Assembly: GCF_016908555.1 (NCBI RefSeq)
Contig: NZ_JAFBEE010000010.1
Location: forward strand, 1 to 64,000
Source of the DNA: Alkaliphilus hydrothermalis
GTDB lineage: Bacteria > Bacillota > Clostridia > Peptostreptococcales > Natronincolaceae
Direction: 5' to 3'
DNA: 64,000 nt
Shown: piece after piece, positions 1-6,858 of the stretch
How positions within the stretch are numbered: the stretch's first letter is position 1
How the letters are laid out: the number at the start of each line of letters is the position of its first letter
Notes under the pieces: model-generated
Databases searched by the model: none
Told to the model about the DNA's origin: nothing
Seen by the model: the letters and a program-made list of their open reading frames with translations, nothing else
Made by a program: the position numbers and the translations under genes

Positions 1-1056
1 CACTATTATGTCATGGAACTTTCTTCTAATGTGAGCAAGGCAATATATCCTTTTTATATTTTCAACCTTATTATACCCAGCGTAGCCATCAGTTTGAAGA
101 CTTCCAGAGAACCCACTTAAAAATCCTTTAGGACAAGACCCCGATCTTGTTTTTTGATAGTCATAAATGACGATAGGGCTATCTTTATCTGGGGACTTAT
201 AGAGCCACATATATTTTTGTTTCTTTGACTCCTTACCCTTATCGTCTAAAACTTTTAGGACTGTTTCATCAGCCTGGATATAGTTTCTTTTTAGGAGTTC
301 TTCTTTCATTAATTTGTAGATTGGCTCCAGTTCATTAGCTGTGCTAATGATCCAGTTTGAAAGGGTCTGTCTAGAAAGATTCGCTCCCATCATCTTAAAG
401 TAGGTTTCTTGCCTGTATAGAGGCATAGCGTGTTGATATTTTAAATTGATTACATGACTAAGAAGCTCGTTAGAAGCCATGCTCTTATGGAGCAAGGTAC
501 TTGGAGCTTTTGTTGTAACTATATTTGCCTGATCATTATTTTCTTCACAGGTTTTACAAGCGTAGCTGTAGGTAATATGCTCTTCTACATAGAGCTTCGC
601 TGGTATATATTTCAGGACTTCTTTAGATTTAGTACCGATAACTACTAAATCATTGGAGCAATCCTTACAGGACTGTTCACTTTCATCTAACTTGTGCTCT
701 ACAACTACTTTTTCTAGGTTAGCCAAGTTGTCTTTTTTACCAATACTTTGAGAAGTTTTAGTTCTTTTGTAGGTGATTTCTTCAACAGTAGGCTCTTCGG
801 TTTTTAAGTTGCTATGATTTTCGGCTTCATCAAAAAATGATACCTGCATTGAATTCGTCTGCTCACTAGAAGAACCAAACATTTTTCTATTTTTATTAAG
901 GATTTGATTTTTAAGATATGATAACTCATTCTTTAAAGCTGCTATTTCTTGGTCTTTAGATTTTATTTCTGTATCCTTCGATTCAAGTTCTTCCTCCATC
1001 TTTAAAATCAATTCTTTAGTTTTTTCATCTAATTGGTTATGTAAATTTAAACTCAT
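1..1056 (-). CDS. tnpC: IS66 transposase TnpC (IS66-B), partial at left edge
   Basis: The frame is open from an ATG at 1056 to the window edge, giving about 352 residues of the usual 500 or so. The N-terminus is a Glu/Lys-rich coiled coil (about residues 1-60), as in IS66 transposases. It is followed by a Cys-containing zinc-binding region (CKDCSND, then YACKTCEE). Next comes the start of the DDE catalytic region with the motifs QADETVLKVL and LQTDGYAGYN, which carry the first two acidic residues, and CLAHIRRKF. It is the third gene of the IS66 operon, downstream of tnpB, and is separated from it by a hairpin. The C-terminal part lies outside the window. Confidence 0.92.
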   Translation of the reverse strand, partial: MSLNLHNQLDEKTKELILKMEEELESKDTEIKSKDQEIAALKNELSYLKNQILNKNRKMFGSSSEQTNSMQVSFFDEAENHSNLKTEEPTVEEITYKRTKTSQSIGKKDNLANLEKVVVEHKLDESEQSCKDCSNDLVVIGTKSKEVLKYIPAKLYVEEHITYSYACKTCEENNDQANIVTTKAPSTLLHKSMASNELLSHVINLKYQHAMPLYRQETYFKMMGANLSRQTLSNWIISTANELEPIYKLMKEELLKRNYIQADETVLKVLDDKGKESKKQKYMWLYKSPDKDSPIVIYDYQKTRSGSCPKGFLSGFSGSLQTDGYAGYNKVENIKRIYCLAHIRRKFHDIIV

Positions 1057-1093
1057 TTTTCACCCTCATTTTATATTTTCTTACATAACAATT

Positions 1094-1142
1094 ATACCAC
1101 AAAACCATTGTAATTTCATTACTTACAGTGGTTTTGTGGTAT
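1094..1142 (+). terminator. Perfect 14-bp hairpin between tnpB and tnpC of IS66-B
   Basis: The arms ATACCACAAAACCA (1094-1107) and TGGTTTTGTGGTAT (1129-1142) are perfect inverted repeats around a 21-nt loop. On the plus strand they are followed by CTTTTTT, so they look like an intrinsic terminator facing plus-strand transcripts, antisense to the IS. On the minus strand the stem sits in the tnpB-tnpC gap and could hinder tnpC expression. Confidence 0.65.
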
Positions 1143-1147
1143 CTTTT

Positions 1148-1498
1148 TTAGAAGCAATTTCTTTCCTCAACGGGTTTAAATTTTGAACCATTTCTTACTT
1201 CATATCCTTTAAGAAGCCACCTTAGTTCTTCTTTAGAAACCTTTAGAGCTTCTTCTTTTGACATAGGCCACTTGAATTTATTTCTTTCCAGTCGATGATA
1301 ATATAGCCAAAATCCATCATCAAAATGTAGTATTTTAAGTTTATTCATCTGCCTATTGCAAAAGACAAATAGTGCTTTTTCAAAAGGGTCTAATTTAAAC
1401 TGGGTCTGTACAATCATACTTAATCCATCTATATTTTTCCTCAGATCAGTTATCCCACACGCCAAATATACCTTGTTTACTTGAGCTATATTTAACAT
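1148..1498 (-). CDS. tnpB: IS66 accessory protein TnpB (IS66 Orf2) of IS66-B
   Basis: This 116-residue protein belongs to the IS66 Orf2 (TnpB) family. Diagnostic segments are VYLACGITDLRKNIDGL near the N-terminus, LFVFCNRQMNKLKIL in the middle, and the WLYYHRLERNKFKWP tract. TnpB is needed together with TnpA for transposition of IS66-type elements, but its biochemical role is not well defined. It overlaps the end of tnpA by a few bases (1492-1498), the usual coupled arrangement. The length is normal and no damage is visible. Confidence 0.93.
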   Translation of the reverse strand: MLNIAQVNKVYLACGITDLRKNIDGLSMIVQTQFKLDPFEKALFVFCNRQMNKLKILHFDDGFWLYYHRLERNKFKWPMSKEEALKVSKEELRWLLKGYEVRNGSKFKPVEERNCF

Positions 1499-1803
1499 AA
1501 TTCCATCAGCACCCCAAGGATATTCGATAGAGCTATTTTATCATTACTTGGTATATGTATTTTGGCTTTACCTATTTCTACCTTGATGCTGAATGCTGAA
1601 TGTGAAGTAGATGGAATAGCTCCTTCTTTAAAACTAATAGAATGGAATACAGGAGCGTTCCTCTTTTTTGCCGCCTTTCTGTGGTAGTAAAATTGGTGAA
1701 GGCTTACATTATTCTCTTTGCAGAAGGACTTTATCGTCCCTTCATAGGTAGCGAACTTCTCTAATATATTCTCCCAGTCAATAGCTGTCGCTGTACTTGT
1801 CAA
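1492..1803 (-). CDS. tnpA: IS66 accessory protein TnpA (IS66 Orf1) of IS66-B
   Basis: This 103-residue protein is the first gene of the IS66 operon. The N-terminal half has the Orf1 helix-turn-helix pattern, with WENILEKFATYEGTIKSFC followed by ENNVSLHQFYYHRK. The C-terminal half is the short variable region ending near ILGVLMELC. A strong ribosome site (AAGGAGGAG) lies just upstream on the minus strand. The start is the minus-strand codon TTG at 1803, read as Met. Because IS66-B inserted into the tail of IS66-A, the gap between this start and the older tnpC remnant is only about 80 bp. Confidence 0.88.
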   Translation of the reverse strand: MTSTATAIDWENILEKFATYEGTIKSFCKENNVSLHQFYYHRKAAKKRNAPVFHSISFKEGAIPSTSHSAFSIKVEIGKAKIHIPSNDKIALSNILGVLMELC

Positions 1804-1886
1804 ACAGATCTCCTCCTTAGAAGTTTTATTATCTGTATTCTAGCAAAGCTTCTATTTGCAGGCTAGGCGGAGATTCTTTGACGGTT

Positions 1887-2125
1887 ACGTCGTGTTAATA
1901 TATATTCTAAATACTTGTAGGGATTTAGGCCACACGCCTTTGCTGTTTCAACTAAGGAATATACACTTGCACTAGCCTTTGCCCCTTCAGGACTACCACA
2001 GAACTCCCAGTTCTTTCTTCCTACTGTAAATGGTTTGATGCTATTTTCTGCTATGTTATTAGATATTACGCAGTTACCATCTTCAAGGTACTTCTCTAGC
2101 TTTTCTTTGTGATTGATTGCGTACT
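1887..2125 (-). pseudogene. tnpC: 3' part of the interrupted IS66-A transposase gene tnpC
   Basis: The minus strand encodes the conserved C-terminal end of an IS66 transposase, including ISNNIAENSIKPF and GRKNWEFCGSPEGAKAS, with the last catalytic Glu in the AEN motif. The reading frame joins exactly to the 5' part at 4625-5880 if the IS21 element (2126-4624) and one copy of the GCGTACT target duplication are removed. The joined sequence reads LQYAINHKEKLEKYLEDG, giving a transposase of about 500 residues. Reading on past 1887 enters IS66-B end sequence and stops at 1863. Confidence 0.88.
2119..2125. repeat. Target-site duplication of the IS21 element, left copy
   Basis: The 7-bp sequence GCGTACT directly abuts the left IS21 end at 2126 and recurs directly after the right end at 4625-4631. 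IS21 elements make 4-8 bp duplications, so this marks both boundaries precisely. Confidence 0.9.
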
Positions 2126-2187
2126 TGTGAATGCTAATATATAAGTGAGCCAATAAGGACCTTTGTGCTGATGAAAATGTGAGCCAC
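2126..2187 (+). repeat. Left-end terminal repeats of the IS21 element
   Basis: The outer copy begins TGTGAATGCTAATATATAAG and ends GAGCCA. The inner copy (2164-2187) begins TGTGCTGATG and ends GTGAGCCAC. Both match right-end copies in inverted orientation. Confidence 0.85.
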
Positions 2188-2238
2188 TTTTCAAAAATAT
2201 CCTGTAAACTAATAATAATAGACTAGTTTACGGGGAGG

Positions 2239-3723
2239 ATGAAAGGTGTGATCATTAACGTGGACGTGTACCAACAAATTAGAGAGATGAGTACAATCCA
2301 AGGTATGTCTCAAAGGGCTATTGCTCGAACTCTTGGCATTTCACGAAATACTGTAAAAAAATATTGTGATGGTAATAATGTGCCTTGGGATCGCAAGGAA
2401 TACAGCCGAAAGGCTGATGTACTTACTGACGATGTATTGGATTTTATCCTCCAATGCCTCGAAGAGGACAAGGCTACTGGCTTAAAGAAGCAACAACATA
2501 CAGCTAGGAGAATCTATCAGCGCTTAGTAGATGAAAAGGAGTTTACCGGTAGTGAATCCACAATACGTTCAGCTGTAAGTCGCATTAAAGCAAGTATTCC
2601 CAAATCCTTTATCCCCCTTGAATTTGATCCAGGTGAAGCTCTACAGGTTGACTGGGGTACTGCAACAATATATCTAGATGGCGTTAAGACCACAGTGAAC
2701 CTTTTCTGTGCAAGGCTATGCTTTAGCTGCGCAATCTTTGTTAGAGCTTTTAAACAACAAAATGAAGAATCCTTCTTAGAAGGTCAGATGCAAGCCTTTG
2801 AATACTTTGGAGGTATTCCTCATAAGGTTATCTTCGATAACGCAAGAGTTGCTGTTAAGGAAGGTTTCGGTCAATATGCAAAGCTACAGAACAGATATAA
2901 GGCCTTCAGCGCTCACTATGCATTTCAACCAACATTCTGCAATGTAGCAAGTGGTAACGAAAAGGGCCTTGTAGAAAATCTAGTTGGCTTAGCCAGAAGA
3001 AACTTTCTAGTCCCAGTCCCAAAGGTTAAAGACTTGACCATATTAAATCATCTACTTCTTGAAAAATGCAACCAATATAAACAACATGTGATACAAGGTA
3101 GAGAAGGAAGTGTAGAAACAAGGCTACGCCAAGAACTACCATACTTTTACTCACTACCTAAGTACCGCTTTGATACGAGTAAGACTGTCACTGCAATTGT
3201 TAACGAATATTCTACTGTTCGATTCGAAAAAAACAACTATTCAGTACCTGCTTTTCATATTGGTAAAGAAGTTACTGTAAAAGCCTTTGGCAATTCTTTG
3301 GAAATCTATCATAAGGCTACTAAAGTTGCTAGTTATGAACGTATTTACGGAAGTGGTGGACAAACGAAATATACTCTAGAGCATTATATGAGTATGCTAG
3401 AACAAAAACCACGTGCTGTATTTCATGCTAAGCCAGTTCGCCAAAACATCCAAAAGGAGCTGTTACAGTGGACTACATCCTTCCCTAACGGGAACCGAGA
3501 CACCGTCAAACTTCTTCGGTTATGCTTAGACTATGGAGTCGATAAAATCTTGAGTATTAAAAAGCAGATTCCTTCGGATGTACAGCCATCCATTGATTTG
3601 GTGCTTAGCTACTTAGATGTGCCTACTGCTACAAATATTATCCCCATTCATAAAGACGTAGTTGTAGATACTGTTGACTTATCTGAGTATGACAAAAAAT
3701 ACGGAATGGCGGTGAGTAAATAG
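2239..3723 (+). CDS. istA: IS21-family transposase IstA
   Basis: This 494-residue transposase cuts and joins the ends of the element. An N-terminal helix-turn-helix (MSQRAIARTLGISRNTVKKY, about residues 18-40) is followed by the DDE integrase core. Visible acidic motifs are ALQVDWGT (near residue 135) and IFDNARVAV (near 198), with the conserved NEKGLVE near 240 supplying the third. The C-terminal third is the beta-barrel-like IS21 region. The ATG at 2239 sits very close to GGGGAGG, so the GTG at 2248 could be the real start. The stop overlaps the istB start by one base. Length is normal for the family and no frameshift is seen. Confidence 0.93.
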   Translation: MKGVIINVDVYQQIREMSTIQGMSQRAIARTLGISRNTVKKYCDGNNVPWDRKEYSRKADVLTDDVLDFILQCLEEDKATGLKKQQHTARRIYQRLVDEKEFTGSESTIRSAVSRIKASIPKSFIPLEFDPGEALQVDWGTATIYLDGVKTTVNLFCARLCFSCAIFVRAFKQQNEESFLEGQMQAFEYFGGIPHKVIFDNARVAVKEGFGQYAKLQNRYKAFSAHYAFQPTFCNVASGNEKGLVENLVGLARRNFLVPVPKVKDLTILNHLLLEKCNQYKQHVIQGREGSVETRLRQELPYFYSLPKYRFDTSKTVTAIVNEYSTVRFEKNNYSVPAFHIGKEVTVKAFGNSLEIYHKATKVASYERIYGSGGQTKYTLEHYMSMLEQKPRAVFHAKPVRQNIQKELLQWTTSFPNGNRDTVKLLRLCLDYGVDKILSIKKQIPSDVQPSIDLVLSYLDVPTATNIIPIHKDVVVDTVDLSEYDKKYGMAVSK

Positions 3724-4463
3724 TGGCAGATATTAATGTAAAGGCACAAACTATTTCATTGTACAGTAAACAGTTAAAGCTTCCTACTTTCTGTGATTAT
3801 GAAAATATAATACGTCAACTAGATACCCGTAAGGGATATGAAGATTTCCTATTGGAATTATTAAAACAAGAGTGCGATCAGCGCCAAGAAAATAACCAAA
3901 AGCGCAGAATTAAGGCAGCTAAGTTTCCATACATAAAGACCCTAGATGAATACGAATTTAATCGACTAAAGCATGTAAAAGAGCCGTTTTTATGGGAACT
4001 CAGTGGCTGCGATTACATAGATAAACACCAAAATATTGTCATGATAGGAAACCCAGGAACGGGTAAGACCCATCTATCCATAGGCTTAGGCCTTAAAGCA
4101 TGTACCAATGGATATAGCGTGCGTTTTTATACGGCAGCCTCACTTGCAACAGAATTGGTCGAAGCCAAGGAGTATAAAAGACTCATGAAGCTGGAAAAGC
4201 AGCTATCCAAGGTAGATCTTCTTATTATAGATGAACTTTCGTATCTTAGCTTTAACCGTCACCAATCTGATTTGCTATTTAAAGTTATATCTGATCGTTC
4301 CGAGAAAGGAAGTATTATTATTTCTACCAACTTAGAGTTCTCTAAATGGACAGAGCTATTTGACAATCCTACCATGGTTTCAGCTCTAGTAGATAGAATT
4401 ACTTTCCGTTCCCATGTATTAAATATGAATGGAGATTCCTACCGGAAAGACACGACTCGATAA
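3723..4463 (+). CDS. istB: IS21 helper ATPase IstB
   Basis: This 246-residue AAA+ ATPase, DnaA/DnaC-like, helps IstA choose target DNA. Walker A is GNPGTGKTHL near residue 109, and Walker B is LLIIDELSYLSF. The sensor-like IIISTNLEFSKW and the C-terminal LVDRITFRSHVL follow in family order. It starts at a GTG overlapping the istA stop (TAGTG), so translation is coupled. The gene is complete, consistent with a recent insertion. Confidence 0.93.
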   Translation: MADINVKAQTISLYSKQLKLPTFCDYENIIRQLDTRKGYEDFLLELLKQECDQRQENNQKRRIKAAKFPYIKTLDEYEFNRLKHVKEPFLWELSGCDYIDKHQNIVMIGNPGTGKTHLSIGLGLKACTNGYSVRFYTAASLATELVEAKEYKRLMKLEKQLSKVDLLIIDELSYLSFNRHQSDLLFKVISDRSEKGSIIISTNLEFSKWTELFDNPTMVSALVDRITFRSHVLNMNGDSYRKDTTR

Positions 4464-4524
4464 CTGATGTATAAATTAAGGGAAGTATGGATTCATCTCC
4501 TCGCTTTCCTTCTTTTATAAATAA

Positions 4525-4624
4525 GGTGGCTCAAAAATTCATTATCACGTGGCTCACTTTTTCGTTAGCACACGTGGTATAGAAATTCATTAGCACATGG
4601 CTCAAAAATTCATTGACATTCACA
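4525..4624 (+). repeat. Right-end terminal repeat array of the IS21 element
   Basis: Four related units of about 22-27 bp follow istB. They start GTGGCTCAAAAATTC, GTGGCTCACTTTTTC, GTGGTATAGAAATTC and TGGCTCAAAAATTC, and the last ends CATTCACA. The left end has only two such units, so the ends are asymmetric, as is common in IS21 elements. Confidence 0.85.
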
Positions 4625-4631
4625 GCGTACT
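4625..4631. repeat. Target-site duplication of the IS21 element, right copy
   Basis: GCGTACT abuts the right IS21 end and matches 2119-2125 exactly. Confidence 0.9.
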
Positions 4632-5880
4632 GAAGTGCTGTGCCAATTTTAGATTTTGGTAACACTTGTTCTTTTTCTTTTTCTGCCCATGACCAAAAGG
4701 CCTCTAATACGGGCTTTTCATGTTTTAGACGCTGTTCTTTCCTCTGTTCTGGTGAGAGGTCTTTAAATTTTCTTTCCCAGTCAAATAGCTGATTGCAGTA
4801 TGCAATTCCCGTTGCTGGAAGGGTTGCTTCCGGGCTCTTCATATCTTTTGGACTTGCATCCACGAAGTATCTCCGGACGTGGGCCCAACATAAGCAGTGC
4901 TTGATATCTTTGACCTTTCCATACCCAGAGTATGCATCAGTGTGAAGATACCCATCAAATCCTTTTAGGAATTCTTTTGCATGATCACCAGACCTCCCGG
5001 TCTCATACTGGAATATCCTTACTGGATTTTTTGCTTCCTTGGATGTTGTATATACCCACATATATGACTTTGAGGTATTCTTCTTCCCAGGCTCATTTAG
5101 CACTTGTACCGGTGTCTCGTCTGCATGCAGATATTTTTCACTCAGTAGCTCTTGGTGAAGTCTTTCTACCACTGGCGTCAGCCACTCTTCTGATGTCTTC
5201 AATATCCAGTTTGATAAAGTTGCTCTAGTTATTGGAAAGCCCATTTGCTTCCAGTCTTTTTCTTGACGGTATAGGGGAACTGCCTGTACAAACTTCTGAT
5301 ACATTGTCCAAGCTACGCTAGATGCTGTCGCATATGAGTGCTGCAGTACTGGCTCAGGTGTATAGGGATTTATGATCGAAGGCCGGCCTTCTTTCTTACA
5401 CTTTCTGCATTCATATGTCTCCTGATATATGTTTACAATGCTAATTTCAGCAGGAATATATTTAATTTCTGAACGCAGGAACTTCTTACCTGCATCTGAT
5501 AGATCTGCTTCGCATGCAGGGCAGGTTCTTTGAGACTCATCTAATTTGTAAACATGGTCCTGTTGTGGCAGGTTTTTAAATATTTCTTTTCTTTTATACC
5601 CTGAACGGGTTCTTTTAACAGGCTCTTCGAATGGTACTGGTTCAAGTACTGTCAAATCTGCATTAACTTCTGCTTCATTGAATAATCCCAAAGCTATTTC
5701 ACCAATCACAAGTTGACCATCGATTACAGCTGTTTTCTCAGACTTTTTACCATAAAGCTTCTTTAAAAGGTATTCTAAATTCTCATTGGAACGCTGAAGC
5801 TCTTTTCTCAATGATTCTATGGTTTCATTTTGGGATTCAATTGTTTTTTGAAGTATTTGTATCAGAGAGCTTTCAGTCAT
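4625..5880 (-). pseudogene. tnpC: 5' part of the interrupted IS66-A transposase gene tnpC
   Basis: This is the N-terminal 80 percent of an IS66 transposase: an N-terminal coiled coil (to about residue 45), the zinc-binding CPACEADL and CRKCKKEG motifs, and the catalytic motifs HADETPVQVL and LHTDAYSGYG with CWAHVRRYF. The frame continues past 4625 into IS21 end sequence and stops at 4531, so about 30 foreign residues end the product. The true C-terminus is at 1887-2125. Without the last conserved block the protein is not expected to transpose DNA. Confidence 0.9.
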
Positions 5881-5954
5881 TGGAATCTAGCCTTTCTTCT
5901 TATGATTTTCCTATCTTAATTATATCATTTTTTGAGTAGAAAAGCCACATAAAA

Positions 5955-5994
5955 AAAGACTCAAAACCCTGTATTTTCAAGGTTTTAAGTCTTT
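5955..5994 (-). terminator. Hairpin with U-run between tnpB and tnpC of IS66-A
   Basis: On the minus strand the arms AAAGACTTAAAACC and GGTTTTGAGTCTTT pair with one mismatch around a 12-nt loop and run into seven T residues, a good intrinsic terminator. It overlaps the tnpB stop and precedes tnpC, so it could limit transposase expression. Confidence 0.7.
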
Positions 5995-6349
5995 ATATTA
6001 ATCTCTTCTTATCAAGTTTTGGGATGATTTTTTTCTGGTGGATTGATAGGCCCTCCACCAGCCAGCGGTATTGTTGTGGCGTTAATTCCATGACTTCCCT
6101 CGGGTCCTTTGGCCAGTTAAATTTCCCTCCTTCAAGACGCTTATACAGTAGTAGAAATCCATCACCTTCCCACAGCAAACCCTTTAATCGGTCACGTCTT
6201 CTTCCACAAAACAAAAACAGGCTTTTATCAAAGGGATCCAGTTTAAAGTTTTGTGCAACAATTGCTGATAAGCCATCTATTGATTTTCTCATATCTGTAT
6301 GACCACATGCTACATAAACTCGAATAAATCCATCAAATTCTGCTAACAT
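5993..6349 (-). CDS. tnpB: IS66 accessory protein TnpB (IS66 Orf2) of IS66-A
   Basis: This 118-residue IS66 Orf2 protein has the same family blocks as the copy at 1148-1498: VYVACGHTDMRKSIDGLSA, LFLFCGRRRDRLKGL and LLYKRLEGGKFNWP. The sequence differs clearly between the two copies, so they are different IS66 elements and not duplicates. It overlaps tnpA by seven bases (6343-6349). It is intact, but it sits in an element whose tnpC is broken. Confidence 0.93.
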   Translation of the reverse strand: MLAEFDGFIRVYVACGHTDMRKSIDGLSAIVAQNFKLDPFDKSLFLFCGRRRDRLKGLLWEGDGFLLLYKRLEGGKFNWPKDPREVMELTPQQYRWLVEGLSIHQKKIIPKLDKKRLI

Positions 6350-6705
6350 AGGCTGCCCAAAATACGAAGGGTTTGCTCCAGGGTTTGAATATTAGCACCA
6401 TTCTTTATCTCAACAGAAAAACCTTGCCCCTTTACTACAGCACATGTATCATTTTTATTTTCGTAAGTAGTATCTTCTTCTCTGATCTCAACAGCGGCAA
6501 AAGTGGCCGGAGGTGCATGTAATTCTTTTTGTACTAAAGCAACGGATTCATTTCGTATTACTCTTAACCAGTAGTAGTATTGACTTGATTTAATTGAGTT
6601 TTCCTTGCACCAGTCCCTAATTGTTTTCCCACTACTTCTACATTCAGAGATAATCTGCCGCCATTCGTTAATCCTTACCTGATGATTTACTTCCCTCATA
6701 TCCAT
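6343..6705 (-). CDS. tnpA: IS66 accessory protein TnpA (IS66 Orf1) of IS66-A
   Basis: This 120-residue Orf1-type protein is the first gene of IS66-A. The N-terminal helix-turn-helix region shows RINEWRQIISECRSSGKTIR followed by DWCKENSIKSSQYYYWLRV, the standard Orf1 pattern. The C-terminal part is variable and ends with TLEQTLRILGSLC, like the LGVLMELC end of its counterpart in IS66-B. A CAGGGGGAT ribosome site precedes the start. The 123 bp up to the element end at 6828 hold an inverted repeat. Confidence 0.9.
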   Translation of the reverse strand: MDMREVNHQVRINEWRQIISECRSSGKTIRDWCKENSIKSSQYYYWLRVIRNESVALVQKELHAPPATFAAVEIREEDTTYENKNDTCAVVKGQGFSVEIKNGANIQTLEQTLRILGSLC

Positions 6706-6720
6706 AGCAATCCCCCTGAG

Positions 6721-6761
6721 ACTTTTAAAGTTTTTGTAACACTAGTAAAGACTTTAAAAGT
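6721..6761. repeat. 11-bp perfect inverted repeat upstream of IS66-A tnpA
   Basis: ACTTTTAAAGT (6721-6731) and ACTTTAAAAGT (6751-6761) are perfect inverted copies 19 bp apart, each itself nearly palindromic. They lie between the IS end and tnpA, where an operator or a transposase-binding site could be. Function is not known. Confidence 0.5.
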
Positions 6762-6858
6762 ATTAGATTTGATTCTATTGTCTCATTCAGAAAGCAACTT
6801 GAAAATACATCTATTATTGTACGCTTACTAAATAATGATGGAAGTGGTGCAGGTGCAC

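Larger units (their letters stand above)
1..1886 (-). mobile_element. IS66-family element IS66-B, partial (runs off left edge)
   Basis: The IS66 gene trio tnpA-tnpB-tnpC is seen in order on the minus strand. The likely left terminal repeat starts at 1886, reading GTAACCGTCAAAG on the minus strand; the GTAAnCG start is typical of IS66 ends. This end falls inside the 3' end of the tnpC gene of IS66-A, so IS66-B probably inserted there. The other end and the 8-bp target duplication expected for the family lie beyond position 1. The exact boundary is inferred from the terminal motif. Confidence 0.7.
2126..4624 (+). mobile_element. Complete IS21-family element (istA-istB), 2499 bp
   Basis: The element is bounded by TGTGAATG at 2126 and CATTCACA ending at 4624, with 7-bp direct repeats GCGTACT outside both. 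It carries istA and istB in the usual overlapping order. The ends hold the multiple internal repeats typical of the family: two at the left (2126-2152, 2164-2187) and four at the right (4525-4547, 4549-4572, 4574-4597, 4598-4624). These presumably bind the transposase. Both genes are intact, so it may still be active. It is inserted in IS66-A tnpC. Confidence 0.93.
1887..6828 (-). mobile_element. IS66-family element IS66-A, interrupted by IS21 and cut by IS66-B
   Basis: Genes tnpA (6343-6705), tnpB (5993-6349) and a broken tnpC (5880-4625 plus 2125-1887) form one element. The left end is inferred at 6828, where the minus strand reads GTAAGCGTACAATAATAG, an IS66-type terminus. Removing the IS21 insertion and one target copy leaves about 2.4 kb, near the family norm of about 2.5 kb. 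The right end is lost or displaced by IS66-B. The element lies 30 bp from the first CRISPR repeat. Confidence 0.75.

Noticed and set aside
1863..2153. A separate 96-aa gene downstream of the IS21
   Set aside because: Its first residues come from the IS21 end and its last from IS66-B. The middle is the 3' part of the interrupted IS66-A tnpC.
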